DNA of 54,883 nucleotides, from NCBI RefSeq assembly GCF_002217755.1, contig NZ_BCFL01000025.1:1-54883 (forward strand), given 5' to 3'. How positions within the stretch are numbered: the stretch's first letter is position 1; each line of letters opens with the position of its first letter. Source of the stretch: Streptomyces hyaluromycini (GTDB taxonomy: Bacteria > Actinomycetota > Actinomycetes > Streptomycetales > Streptomycetaceae). Below, in pieces: positions 31,493 to 40,038 of this stretch. Position numbers and translations under genes: made by a program. The notes below the pieces were generated by a model. The model made no database searches and was not told where the DNA came from. It worked only from the letters and a program-made list of their open reading frames with translations.

Positions 31493-32266
31493 ATGGATTC
31501 CCATCGGGCGGCGACAAAAGTCCCCGCGGCGACAGCCCTGTTCTGGGTCATCAAGGTCCTCACCACCGGCATAGGCGAGGCCACTTCCGACTATCTCGGC
31601 CAGTGGAGTCTGTGGCTGTCCGCCGGGGCGAGTGCCGCCGCCCTGACGGTGGCCTTCTGGCTGCAGTTCCGCTCGCCGCGCTACCGGCCGGCGACGTACT
31701 GGTTCACCGTCGCGATGATCGCCGTCTTCGGCACGGCGGCCGCCGACTGCTTCCGGATCGGCCTGCACGTGGAGTTGCCGTACACGACGACCGGCTACGC
31801 GCTGGCGCTCGCCGTGTGCTTCGCCGCCTGGTACGCGACCGAGCGCACCCTGTCGATCCACACGATCGACACCCCGCGCCGCGAGGTCTTCTACTGGCTC
31901 ACGGTGCTGCTCACCTTCGCCCTCGGCACGGCGGCCGGCGACCTGACCGGCTTCTACCTGGACCTCGGGTTCGTGCACTCGGCGCTGCTGTTCGGCGCGG
32001 CGATCCTCGTGCCGTGGCTGCTGTACCGCTTCGCGCACCTGAACGCCGTGGCCGCCTTCTGGGCGTCGTACGTGCTCACCCGGCCGCTCGGCGCGTCCCT
32101 GGCGGACTACCTGGGCATGGACAAGCCGTTCGGCGTGGGCGTCGGCTTCGGTACGACGGCCCTGCTGTCGGCGGCGGTGTGCGCGGTGCTCGTCGGGTAC
32201 GCCGGCTGGTCGTACCGGCGCCCTCAGCCGCAGCCGACGCCGGTGTCGTCGCGGGTGTCGTCCTGA
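31493..32266 (+). CDS. COG4705-type membrane protein
   Basis: A 257-residue integral membrane protein with about eight helices in two related halves: KVLTTGIGEATSDYL with FGTAAADCFRIGL, then FALGTAAGDLTGFYLDLGF with RPLGASLADYLGMDKPFGVG. The repeated (G/A)xxxxD(Y/F) elements are the hallmark of COG4705 (uncharacterised membrane-anchored proteins, sometimes near two-component systems). Function unknown; the paired acidic motifs suggest transport. ATG 31493 follows GAAGG. It lies between two two-component systems, divergent from the first and convergent with the second. Confidence 0.82.
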   Translation: MDSHRAATKVPAATALFWVIKVLTTGIGEATSDYLGQWSLWLSAGASAAALTVAFWLQFRSPRYRPATYWFTVAMIAVFGTAAADCFRIGLHVELPYTTTGYALALAVCFAAWYATERTLSIHTIDTPRREVFYWLTVLLTFALGTAAGDLTGFYLDLGFVHSALLFGAAILVPWLLYRFAHLNAVAAFWASYVLTRPLGASLADYLGMDKPFGVGVGFGTTALLSAAVCAVLVGYAGWSYRRPQPQPTPVSSRVSS

Positions 32267-32324
32267 CGGACCGGCACCGCGGGGCAAGGGCGAGGGCGAG
32301 ACATGGTCGGTCTGCGCCGTCGGC

Positions 32325-32993
32325 TCAGTCCGCGTTGGGGCGGGCGAGGCCCTGGTCGTAGGCGAAGATCACTGCCTGGACGCGGTCGCGGGCGCCGATC
32401 TTGGCCAGGACTCGGCCGACGTGGGTCTTGACGGTGGACTCGGTCACGACGAACCGCTCGGCGATCTCGCCGTTGCTCCAGCCCTTGCCGATGGCGACGA
32501 GGATCTCGCGCTCGCGGTCGGTGAGGGAGCCGAGTCTCGGGTCCTCGTCACGGTCTCCGCTGGGGGCGGGGACGTAGCGGGTGAACTCGTCGAGGATGCG
32601 GCGGGTGAGGGCCGGCGCGATGACGGCGTCCCCGGCGGCGACGGCCCGGATGCCGGCGAGGAGTTCCTCGGCGTGCGCGTCCTTGAGGAGGAAGCCGCTG
32701 GCTCCGGCGCGCAGGGCGGCGTGGACGTACTCGTCGAGGTCGAAGGTGGTGAGCACGAGGACCCGGGAGCGCTCGCCCGCGGCGACGATGCGGCGGGTGG
32801 CCTCGATCCCGTCCATGCCGGGCATGCGGACGTCCATCAGGACGACGTCCGGGCGCAGTTCGGCGGCCTTGCGGACGGCGTCGGCGCCGTGCGCGGCCTC
32901 GCCCACGACCTCGGTCTCCGGGACGGAGTCCAGCAGCATGCGGAAGCCGTAGCGCTGCAGCGGCTGGTCGTCCACGATGAGCACGGTGGTCAT
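32325..32993 (-). CDS. NarL/FixJ response regulator
   Basis: A 222-residue response regulator: VDDQ pocket, phosphoacceptor D54 (VVLMDVRMPGMDG), LTTFDLDEYV, FLLKDA, and a C-terminal LuxR HTH (LTDREREILVAIGKGWSNGEIAERFVVTESTVKTHVGRVLAKIGARDRVQAV). ATG 32993 overlaps the kinase stop (ATGA). It is last in an apparent four-gene operon of ABC ATPase, ABC permease, kinase and regulator. Confidence 0.92.
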   Translation of the reverse strand: MTTVLIVDDQPLQRYGFRMLLDSVPETEVVGEAAHGADAVRKAAELRPDVVLMDVRMPGMDGIEATRRIVAAGERSRVLVLTTFDLDEYVHAALRAGASGFLLKDAHAEELLAGIRAVAAGDAVIAPALTRRILDEFTRYVPAPSGDRDEDPRLGSLTDREREILVAIGKGWSNGEIAERFVVTESTVKTHVGRVLAKIGARDRVQAVIFAYDQGLARPNAD

Positions 32994-34291
32994 CGGGCAC
33001 CGCCCTGAGGGGTGAGGTCGAGGACGGCCTCGACGCGCCATCCGCCGCCGCGCGCGGGACCCGCGCTGACGGTGCCCCCGTACAGAGCCGCTCGCTCCCT
33101 CATGCCCACCAGTCCGTGTCCTTCCTCGTTCGGCGGTCCGGCCGGTGCGGTCCGGCCCGTGTCCCGGACCCGGATGGTCAGTCTGCCGTCCTCGGCGAGG
33201 ATCGCCAGGTGGACCCGGGTGCCGGCGTCCGTGTCGGCGTGCTTCAGGGTGTTGGTGAGGGCTTCCTGGACGATGCGGTACACGGTCAGCTGCACCCCGC
33301 CGTCCAGGGCGTCCATGTCGCCGGAGGTGCGGTAGACGACCTCCAGTCCGGCGGCCCGCACCTTCGCGCACAGCGAGTCGAGGTCCGCGATGCCCGGCTG
33401 CGGGCTGAGCTCGGGCCCGCCCGTGGGGCCGTCCGCCGGCTCGCGCAGCACGCCGAGCACCCGCCGCAGCTCGCCCAGGGCCTGCCGGCCGGTGTCGCCG
33501 ATGATCTGCAGGGCCTCCTTGCCCCGTTCGGGGGCGGTGTCGGTGGCGTAGGCGCCGGCGTCGGCGAGCGTGATGATCACGGAGAGGTTGTGGCCGACGA
33601 TGTCGTGCATCTCGCGCGCGACGCGGGTGCGTTCGGTGGCCGTGGCCAGTCGGCTGCGCTGGTCGCGTTCGATCTCCAGCTGGGCGGCCCGCTCCCGCAG
33701 TCCGGCGAGCTGGGCCCGCCGGATCCGTACCATCAGGCCGAGCGCGAGGGCCGCCGTCGCCGTGCTGAGCAGGAAGAACAGCGCGTCCCAGACCGACACC
33801 ACCGCGGAGACGCGTACCGCCACCAGCGCCATGGCGCCCGCCATGACCCCGCACGCCCACGGCAGCCGCCGCAGCCGCCCGTGCAGGGTCAGGCTGTACA
33901 GGGCGATGAAGAGCGCGACGTCCGCGCGCAACGCCGCGCCCAGGGCCCACTGGACGACGAACACCGCGGCGATCACGCCGAAGGCCGCCTCGGGCCTGCG
34001 CCGCCGCCACAGTAGGGGCAGGACGAGGCCGGCCTGCACCGCCAGCATCGCGGCGAGGGGGAGCTGGGTGAAGGCGAGCCGGAAGTGGCGGGCGCGGTCG
34101 CCGTCGCCGTCCCCGTCACCGTGGTGGAACAGGTCGGGCAGGCAGAACATCAGGAAGACCAGGACCACGACCCCGGTGTCCAGCACCCAGGGGTGGGCCC
34201 GGTCGGCCTGCCGCAACCGCTGGCCGCCCCGGGAGAGCCGGGCGACCAGCGGTACCGTTCCGCTGATGTCATCGATGGTCACGGATGTCAC
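32990..34291 (-). CDS. NarL-type sensor histidine kinase
   Basis: A kinase of about 430 residues. Several hydrophobic helices (TGVVVLVFLMFCLPDLF, AAFGVIAAVFVVQWALGAAL, DALFFLLSTATAALALGLM) precede a HisKA_3 box (ERTRVAREMHDIVGHNLSVIITLAD, His near residue 230) and an HATPase domain (LTVYRIVQEALTNTLKHADT; GHGLVGMRERAAL). A GDGDGDGDR run lies between the first two helices and could bind cations outside the membrane. The GTG at 34291 has no clear ribosome site. It sits 18 bp after the ABC permease gene, so the kinase probably responds to, or controls, that exporter. Confidence 0.9.
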   Translation of the reverse strand: MTSVTIDDISGTVPLVARLSRGGQRLRQADRAHPWVLDTGVVVLVFLMFCLPDLFHHGDGDGDGDRARHFRLAFTQLPLAAMLAVQAGLVLPLLWRRRRPEAAFGVIAAVFVVQWALGAALRADVALFIALYSLTLHGRLRRLPWACGVMAGAMALVAVRVSAVVSVWDALFFLLSTATAALALGLMVRIRRAQLAGLRERAAQLEIERDQRSRLATATERTRVAREMHDIVGHNLSVIITLADAGAYATDTAPERGKEALQIIGDTGRQALGELRRVLGVLREPADGPTGGPELSPQPGIADLDSLCAKVRAAGLEVVYRTSGDMDALDGGVQLTVYRIVQEALTNTLKHADTDAGTRVHLAILAEDGRLTIRVRDTGRTAPAGPPNEEGHGLVGMRERAALYGGTVSAGPARGGGWRVEAVLDLTPQGGAR

Positions 34292-34309
34292 GCTGCCATG
34301 GTGCGGGGC

Positions 34310-35155
34310 TCAGACGTCGCTGCGCACGAGCCGGTACGCCGCACCGGCCAGCGCCAGTGCCGTCCACCCGAGGAAGACCAGCAGTCCGGCGGTGGGCGAC
34401 AGAGTGGTGCTGTCATGGGTCAGGGCGAACATCGACTCGCCCGCGTTGGACGGCAGGTAGGGGCTGATGTTGTCCTGCCAGGAGCTGGGCAGCAGGGAGA
34501 TCAGGCCCGGGACCAGCATCAGGGAGGCCACCAGGACCGAGATCCCGCCGGCCACCGACCGCAGCAGCGCACCCAGGGCGGTGCCGATCACCCCGACCAG
34601 GCCGAGGTAGAGCCCGGCGCCCAGCAGGCTGCGTACGACGCCCGCGTGGGAGAGACCCATGGCCGCGGGCGTGCCCGAGACGATCTGGCTGCCGAACAGG
34701 AAGGCGACGAACGCGCCCAGCGTTCCCACCGCCAGCGCGACCAGCCCGAACACGACCGCCTTGGACCACAGCACGGGCAGCCGGCGCGGCACCGCGGCGA
34801 GCGTCGAGCGGATCATTCCGGTGGAGTACTCCCCCGCCGTGACCAGCACGCCGAGCACACCCAGGGCAAGCTGGGCGAAGTTCGTACCGAAGAGCGACAG
34901 GCTCACGGCCGTCGCGGTGGCGAAGTCACGGTCCTGGTGCCCGGAGCCGATGCCGGACTTGTAGTGACTCGCGGCGATCAGGCCGAAGGCCACCAGGAAG
35001 AGCAGGCCGAGGGCCAGGGTGATCCAGGTCGAGCGCAGCGACCACAGCTTGGCCCACTCCGAGGAGAGCACACGCCGTCCGGTCACCCGGTAGGCGGGGC
35101 GGTCCGGGGCGGTGGTCCGGGGCTGCTCCTCGGCGGTTGCGGTCAGGGTGCTCAT
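34310..35155 (-). CDS. ABC-2 type transporter permease
   Basis: A 281-residue membrane protein with six predicted helices (LWSLRSTWITLALGLLFLVAFGLI, AQLALGVLGVLVTAGEYSTGMIRSTLAAVP, AVVFGLVALAVGTLGAFVAFLFG, ...SLLGAGLYLGLVGVIGTALGALLRS). The GEYSTGMIRSTLAAVPRR stretch is typical of ABC-2 permeases paired with NatA/DrrA-like ATPases. It would export a lipid-like compound, antibiotic or peptide. ATG 35155 overlaps the ATPase stop by 4 nt. Confidence 0.88.
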   Translation of the reverse strand: MSTLTATAEEQPRTTAPDRPAYRVTGRRVLSSEWAKLWSLRSTWITLALGLLFLVAFGLIAASHYKSGIGSGHQDRDFATATAVSLSLFGTNFAQLALGVLGVLVTAGEYSTGMIRSTLAAVPRRLPVLWSKAVVFGLVALAVGTLGAFVAFLFGSQIVSGTPAAMGLSHAGVVRSLLGAGLYLGLVGVIGTALGALLRSVAGGISVLVASLMLVPGLISLLPSSWQDNISPYLPSNAGESMFALTHDSTTLSPTAGLLVFLGWTALALAGAAYRLVRSDV

Positions 35156-36090
35156 GCCACACTCCCCTGGGTCTCGACGGCGGTCGTGGAGCCGTGGTAC
35201 TCCACGGCATCCCTGGTCAGGTCCATGAACGCCTCCTCCAGCGACACACTCCGCGAACTCAGCTCGAACAGCGCGATCCCATGCTCGGCCGCCTTCAGGC
35301 CGATCTCCCGGGCGGTCACCCCGGTCACCTGCAGTTCCTCGGAACCGATCCGGCCGGTGACGTCGACGCCCGGCCCGGCCAGGACGTCCCGCAGCCGCGC
35401 CGGATCCTGTGTCACCACCGTCACGGTGTCACCGCCCGCGTCCCGGATCAGGTCCCCGACGGTGGTGTCGGCCAGCAGCCGGCCGCGCCCCACGATGATC
35501 AGATGGTCCGCGACCAGGGCCATCTCGCTCATCAGGTGCGAGGACACGAACACGGTCCGGCCCTCGTCGGCGAGCGCCTTCAGCAGGTTGCGGATCCAGA
35601 GGACGCCCTCCGGGTCCAGACCGTTGACCGGCTCGTCCAGCATCACCGTCTGCGGATCGCCCAGCAGCGCCGCCGCTATCCCCAGCCGCTGCCCCATACC
35701 GAGAGAGAACGCACCGGCCCGCTTCTTCGCCACGCTGCCGAGACCGGCCAGTTCGATCACCTCGTCCACCCGGCGACGCGGAATACCGTGGGTCAGCGCG
35801 AGCGCCCGCAGGTGGTTGTAGGCCGAGCGGCCCGGGTGGATCGACTTCGCCTCCAGCAGGGCACCGACCTCCTGGAGCGGCGCCTCGTGGCGGGCATAGG
35901 GCCGACCGTTGACCGTCACCGACCCGCTCGTCGGGGCATCGAGTCCGACGATCATGCGCATGGTCGTCGACTTACCCGCGCCGTTGGGCCCCAGGAAGCC
36001 GGTCACCGTGCCGGGCTTGACGACGAAGTCCAGGCTGTCGACGGCGGTCTTCTCGCCGTATCTCTTGGTCAGCTGCCGTGCGTCGATCAT
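35152..36090 (-). CDS. ABC transporter ATP-binding protein (DrrA/NatA-like)
   Basis: A 312-residue ATPase. Walker A GPNGAGKST (about 34-42), Q-loop-like EVGALLEAKSIHPGRSAYNHL, signature FSLGMGQRLGIA, Walker B TVMLDEPVNGLDPEG and switch His in VSSHLMSEM. The C-terminal ~90 residues (VTVVTQDPARLRDVL, FELSSRSVSLEEAFMDLTRD) are the regulatory tail common in ABC-2 exporters. It powers the permease encoded next. First gene of a four-gene operon ending in a two-component system. Confidence 0.93.
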   Translation of the reverse strand: MIDARQLTKRYGEKTAVDSLDFVVKPGTVTGFLGPNGAGKSTTMRMIVGLDAPTSGSVTVNGRPYARHEAPLQEVGALLEAKSIHPGRSAYNHLRALALTHGIPRRRVDEVIELAGLGSVAKKRAGAFSLGMGQRLGIAAALLGDPQTVMLDEPVNGLDPEGVLWIRNLLKALADEGRTVFVSSHLMSEMALVADHLIIVGRGRLLADTTVGDLIRDAGGDTVTVVTQDPARLRDVLAGPGVDVTGRIGSEELQVTGVTAREIGLKAAEHGIALFELSSRSVSLEEAFMDLTRDAVEYHGSTTAVETQGSVA

Positions 36091-36270
36091 GCGCGTGTCT
36101 CTCTGTCGGCCTGCGGCGTCCCTGGTCTGCGACGCCTCACGGCAACGCTAGGCGCGGGATCACCCCGTCCCGTGGTACCGGGAGGCTGACCTGGGCCGGG
36201 CGCGTGGTACCCCGGTACTACGCGTCCGAGCTGCGTCGGGGCCGCTTGTCCCCGCGGTGCCGGGCCCGGT

Positions 36271-37224
36271 TCACAGGACGGAGCGGCGGGTCAGCAGTGC
36301 CAGTACCAGCAGGCCGGGGAGCAGCGGCAGCCAGCCGGTCAGCATGCGGTATCCGAAGACCGCCGACAGGGCCGCGGCCGCGGGCGCCCCGGCCGCGGTG
36401 AGCGTCAGTACGAGCGCGGCGTCCAGCGAGCCCAGGCCGCCGGGGGTGGGCAGCAGTACCGCGGCTCCGCTGGCGACGAGGTAGGCCAGCAGGACGTGTC
36501 CGGCGGGCACGGTCACCTCCAGCGCCCGGACCACGGCGACCAGCACGGCGGCGTGCAGCAGGGCGAATCCGACGGATCCTCCCCACAGGGCGCAGGCCCT
36601 GGAACGGCTGCCGTGCACGGCCCGGACATCGGCCAGGACGTGCCGGACCGCACCCCGGGCGCGGTGGCGTACCGGTCGGCTCAGCGCCACGGCCAGGACC
36701 ACCGCCACGGCGCAGCCGACGGCGGGCAGCAGCAGGGAGGCGCGCGGGACGGCCGGCGGGAGCCGCAGGGGCCGGGGCGAGGCCAGCAGCAGTACGGCGG
36801 CCAGCGCGAACCGGACCAGCGCACCGGCGGCGGCCTTGACCGCGAGCGCGGTCGCCGACCGGGCGGTGGACAGCCCGCAGCGGGTGAGGAACCGCAGGTT
36901 GACGGCGCTCGCGCCGACCCCGGCCGGCAGCACGTGATTGGCCGCGCAGGCCGCGAACTGTGCGGCCACCAGCCGCCCGGCGGGCAGCCGTTCGGCCACC
37001 GCTCCCTGCTGGGCCACGGCCGCGCACACCCAGGTGGCCAGGGCGGCCGCGCCGCCCGCCAGCAGCCAGTCGCGGTCGGCGACGGCGAGCCGGTCGGCCC
37101 CGGCGTCCATCGTGTGCCGGTGCGCGGCGAGCAGCCAGCCGGCCGCCACCGTCACGGCCGCGGTGACGGCGAGCTGCCAGGTCCGGCCGAGGCCGCGGGA
37201 CAGCGGCAGGCCGGCGCTGCTCAC
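36271..37224 (-). CDS. flippase-like membrane protein (LPG synthase TM / UPF0104 type)
   Basis: A 317-residue protein with about eight helices, of the lysylphosphatidylglycerol synthase transmembrane/AglD family (CAANHVLPAGVGASAVNLRFLTRCGLSTARSATAL, LLPTPGGLGSLDAALVLTLTAAGAP, ALSAVFGYRMLTGWLPLLPG). Stand-alone members are thought to move lipid-linked sugars across, or act within, the membrane. GTG 37224 overlaps the stop of the glycosyltransferase gene (GTGA), indicating coupled translation and a shared pathway. Confidence 0.82.
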   Translation of the reverse strand: MSSAGLPLSRGLGRTWQLAVTAAVTVAAGWLLAAHRHTMDAGADRLAVADRDWLLAGGAAALATWVCAAVAQQGAVAERLPAGRLVAAQFAACAANHVLPAGVGASAVNLRFLTRCGLSTARSATALAVKAAAGALVRFALAAVLLLASPRPLRLPPAVPRASLLLPAVGCAVAVVLAVALSRPVRHRARGAVRHVLADVRAVHGSRSRACALWGGSVGFALLHAAVLVAVVRALEVTVPAGHVLLAYLVASGAAVLLPTPGGLGSLDAALVLTLTAAGAPAAAALSAVFGYRMLTGWLPLLPGLLVLALLTRRSVL

Positions 37225-38744
37225 CGCTGCCCTCCCCGGTCCGGGGCGGGTGCGACGTAGACGCGCACGCCGGCCACCGTGTGCGGGGTCCAGGAGCGGG
37301 CGTAGCCGGGCGGGCGGCCGCCGGGTGCCAGGAGCGTGGCGGTGGGCAGCCGGCGGGCGGTCCGCCGGATGGCCGCCGGCGTGGTGTTGGCGTCGTGTCC
37401 GCCGGTCGACGCCGAGGAGCAGCCCGCGTAGTAGGCGATCGGGGCGTAGTTGTCCCCGGTGACCAGACAGGGCGGGTCGACGCCCAGCCGGTGCAGCCCG
37501 GCGGCGACGCGCGCCCACTCGCGGTGGGCGGCGGTGGTGCGCTGCACGGTGTGCTCCAGGACCACGAACTGCACGACCAGATGACCGGCCAGGGCGAGGG
37601 TCAGCAGTGCCGCGGTCAGCGGCCGGCGGATCCGTCCGGGGGCCCGGACCAGGCGCACCAGGAGGTCGGCGACCGGGACGGCGAGCAGTGCGTAGGCGGG
37701 CAGCAGAAAGCGCGCTGCCGCGTAGCCGATGAGGAAGAGGTACGGGAAGGCCGAGGAGGCGGCGCAGGCCAGCGCCACCAGGGTGGCCGTGCCGCGCCGG
37801 GCGCGGATCGCGATCACGGCGGCGAGGACGGCGAACACCGGGAGCGCGTACCACCACAGGGTCACCGGGGCGGAGGGCACGGCACCGGTGCACGGGCGGC
37901 ACAGCGTACGTCCGCCCAGCGCGCGCAGCTGGTCCGTGACGGCGACGTGCCAGCCGAGGCCGCCCTGGATGCGGGACGCGTCGGACAGGCGCTGTGCCAG
38001 TCCGCCGTAGGAGACGAAAGCCTCGATCACCCACTCGGCCGCACCGGCGGCGAGGCCGCCGAGCAGCGTCGCCAGCAGCGCGGGGCGCCGCCATCGCCGC
38101 ACGCCGACCAGCAGGACGAGCAGGGGCAGGGTCGCCCAGACCGCGTCCACGGGCCGCATCCAGCCCATCACGGCCGCGCTCAGGCCCACGCCCCACAGGG
38201 CCGAGCGGTCGAAGCGGTCGGCCTGGGCGCGCAGGAAGGATCCCGTGCAGGCCAGGGCGGCGACGGCGACCCAGTAGTTGGGCATGGCCTGCGGGCCGTA
38301 GTACAGCGTCACCCACAGGGTGGCGAAGAGGGCGCCCGCGGTCGCCTGCACGCGGGCCGGGAAGACGCCCCGCCAGGCGCGGAGCGCGAGGAGGAGCGCG
38401 AGGCCGGACAGGACGGCCAGGTAGATCCGCAGCAGCGCGGTGGACGACGACCAGGCGGCGACCGGCGCCACCAGCAGCGAAACACCGCGGGCCCGCGGGG
38501 CGCTGAAGAACGCGGCGGGCGCATGGGCGGCCACCTGGCTGACGTAGACCGACTCGTCCCAGCCGAGGCCCATCCCCGGCCGTACGAGCAGGAGCTGGGC
38601 CAGGGTGAAGGCGGCGGCCACGACCGCCGGCGCCCACTCGCCCCGGAATCGCCGGGCGGGACGGCCGGTCGTGGGCGGGCCGGGCCGGCGCGGGCCGGTC
38701 GACGTGGCCGGCGCGCTGTCCGTGACCTGTGGGCCGTCTCTCAT
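37221..38744 (-). CDS. GT-C type membrane glycosyltransferase
   Basis: A 507-residue protein with about ten or more helices. The first periplasmic loop has GWDESVYVSQVAAHAP; a conserved acidic pair at this place is the catalytic mark of GT-C (GT39/ArnT-like) enzymes that use polyprenyl-phosphate sugars. A later loop (GGRTLCRPCTGAVP) has a Cys pair, and the C-terminal soluble part (DPPCLVTGDNYAPIAYYAGCSS) lies outside the membrane. Acceptor and donor are unknown. ATG 38744 follows GGAGGGGTGTGAG. Inverted-repeat operators lie directly upstream (38758-38800). Coupled to the flippase-like gene. Confidence 0.82.
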   Translation of the reverse strand: MRDGPQVTDSAPATSTGPRRPGPPTTGRPARRFRGEWAPAVVAAAFTLAQLLLVRPGMGLGWDESVYVSQVAAHAPAAFFSAPRARGVSLLVAPVAAWSSSTALLRIYLAVLSGLALLLALRAWRGVFPARVQATAGALFATLWVTLYYGPQAMPNYWVAVAALACTGSFLRAQADRFDRSALWGVGLSAAVMGWMRPVDAVWATLPLLVLLVGVRRWRRPALLATLLGGLAAGAAEWVIEAFVSYGGLAQRLSDASRIQGGLGWHVAVTDQLRALGGRTLCRPCTGAVPSAPVTLWWYALPVFAVLAAVIAIRARRGTATLVALACAASSAFPYLFLIGYAAARFLLPAYALLAVPVADLLVRLVRAPGRIRRPLTAALLTLALAGHLVVQFVVLEHTVQRTTAAHREWARVAAGLHRLGVDPPCLVTGDNYAPIAYYAGCSSASTGGHDANTTPAAIRRTARRLPTATLLAPGGRPPGYARSWTPHTVAGVRVYVAPAPDRGGQR

Positions 38745-38757
38745 CTCACACCCCTCC

Positions 38758-38800
38758 CCCTACAGCTTGTAGGGCTGCAGCAACCCTACAGGCCGTAGGG
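38758..38800. promoter_or_regulatory. operator pair near glycosyltransferase start
   Basis: Two similar 17-bp inverted repeats: CCCTACA-GCT-TGTAGGG (38758-38774, perfect) and CCCTACA-GGC-CGTAGGG (38784-38800, one mismatch). Their centres are 26 bp apart. The first begins 14 bp before the glycosyltransferase ATG, next to its ribosome site. The CTACA...TGTAG core resembles sites of BlaI/MecI/CopY-type winged-helix repressors. No such regulator is in the window. Confidence 0.65.
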
Positions 38801-39007
38801 GCAGATCACCGACGGCAGCGAGGGCGGGGGCCGGGAAGGGCGGATAACGGGGCGAGTCGGGCGGCACGCAAGGCCAGGAGGGCCACCCGGCCAGTCTCCC
38901 AGTCGGGCGGCACCCGCGGCGGGCGACACCACAAGTAGTCCTGAATTCACCGGGCAGCCGCCCGCATACCCTTGCGCAGGACACGGAACACTACCCGCCA
39001 TACCTTC

Positions 39008-39042
39008 GTCTACAGTGAAGTAGACCGTCTACAGAACTGTAG
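39008..39042. promoter_or_regulatory. operator pair upstream of small protein and PAP2
   Basis: GTCTAC-AGTGAA-GTAGAC (39008-39025) and CTACAG-AA-CTGTAG (39029-39042) are two perfect inverted repeats with centres 19 bp apart. They end 6 bp before the AAGGAG of the small-protein gene. They share the CTAC...GTAG core with 38758-38800, so one repressor probably controls both directions. Confidence 0.65.
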
Positions 39043-39062
39043 TCACGAAGGAGATCCCGACG

Positions 39063-39218
39063 ATGACCACGGCCGTGCACCTGTCGTCGCAGCTGCCGAA
39101 TCCCGACCGGTATCCGCGAACGACGGCTGCCGTGATCGCCGGCCTCTCGCCGATCCCGCACGTCACCGCGGTGTACCGCACGCGCCGGGCGGCGATGGCG
39201 AAGGAGGCCCGCGGATGA
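39063..39218 (+). CDS. 51-residue small protein
   Basis: A short gene of 51 codons with an excellent ribosome site (AAGGAG, 9 nt before ATG 39063). Its stop overlaps the PAP2 ATG (ATGA). The product starts MTTAVHLSSQLPNPDRYPRT, has a mildly hydrophobic middle (TAAVIAGLSPIPHVTAVY) and ends in a basic tail (RTRRAAMAKEARG). It is too polar for a clear membrane helix. I do not recognise a family. Its place between the operators and PAP2 suggests a co-regulated accessory peptide or a translational leader. Confidence 0.65.
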   Translation: MTTAVHLSSQLPNPDRYPRTTAAVIAGLSPIPHVTAVYRTRRAAMAKEARG

Positions 39219-39910
39219 TCCTCGCGCTCGACGGTTCGTCGCTCGACGGTCCCGCCTACACCGATGTGGTGAACCTCGCCCGGCATGCTCCCGCATGGCT
39301 CAACGACACGGTGTCGGCGTGGTCGACGTACGGGCTGGCCTTTTTCGCGGTGCTCATGGCCGTCGGCTGGTGGCGTGCCCGGCGGGACAGCGCCGGCGCG
39401 TCGGTGACGGCGCTCGCCGTGCCGTTCGCCGTCCTCGCGGCGTTCGGGGTGGACGCGGTGCTGAAGCTCCTCGTGCGCGAGGACCGGCCGTGCCAGAGCC
39501 TGCGCGTGACCACGCTGGAGGCGTGTCCGGCGCCCGGCGACTGGTCCTTCCCCAGCAACCACGCGGCCATCGCCGCCGCGGCGGCCGTCGCCCTGCTGTT
39601 CGTCTCCCGTCGGCTCGGCATCGTGGCCGCCGTGGCCGCCGCCGCGATGGCGGCCGCACGGATCTGGGTCGGCGTGCACTACCCCCACGACGTGCTGGCG
39701 GGGATCGCGGTGGGCGCCCTCATCGTCCTGCTCGTCATGCGGGCACTGCGCAGGCACGCGGACACCCTGGCCGGGCGGCTGACCGCGACCCGTCTGCGGC
39801 CGCTGCTGGGTCCCGGCGGCACCGACACCGCGACAAGGACGGGCACGGCCGCGCGGGACGACGGCCGCGAGGCCGTTCCGTCGGCGGGGCGTGACATCAC
39901 GAGGTGGTAG
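39215..39910 (+). CDS. PAP2 family phosphatase
   Basis: A 231-residue membrane phosphatase with about five or six helices. The three PAP2 motifs are present: K-x6-RP (KLLVREDRPC), PSNH (WSFPSNHAAIAAA) and R-x5-H-x3-D (RIWVGVHYPHD). The family removes phosphate from lipid phosphates such as phosphatidate, undecaprenyl diphosphate or decaprenyl-phospho-sugars. ATG 39215 has GAAGGAGG upstream and overlaps the 51-residue gene. With the divergent GT-C glycosyltransferase and flippase-like genes it suggests polyprenyl-phosphate or envelope lipid metabolism. Confidence 0.88.
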   Translation: MILALDGSSLDGPAYTDVVNLARHAPAWLNDTVSAWSTYGLAFFAVLMAVGWWRARRDSAGASVTALAVPFAVLAAFGVDAVLKLLVREDRPCQSLRVTTLEACPAPGDWSFPSNHAAIAAAAAVALLFVSRRLGIVAAVAAAAMAAARIWVGVHYPHDVLAGIAVGALIVLLVMRALRRHADTLAGRLTATRLRPLLGPGGTDTATRTGTAARDDGREAVPSAGRDITRW

Positions 39911-40038
39911 GGATCCGCATGGCACAGCGGAACATCAGATGCTCCGGGAGCGGCAGGCTCGCTTCGAGCGGCCGGCACACGCGGTGGTGAATCCGCTGCA
40001 TCGGTATCCGGTGCGACGGGTGACCGCGGACACGGTCA

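Larger units (their letters stand above)
38745..39062. promoter_or_regulatory. divergent promoter with four related inverted repeats
   Basis: 318 bp between the glycosyltransferase gene and the small-protein/PAP2 genes. It has no gene and holds two operator pairs, listed separately, one next to each start. The middle (about 38801-39007) shows nothing else I recognise. Confidence 0.7.

Noticed and set aside
36271..38637. 788-codon frame covering the flippase-like gene and beyond
   Set aside because: The protein-like part begins at GTG 37224; upstream it is a shadow of the glycosyltransferase frame.
38758..39042. Terminators formed by the CTACA/TGTAG repeats
   Set aside because: They sit directly upstream of starts on both sides, have short stems, and occur as similar pairs, which fits operators better.
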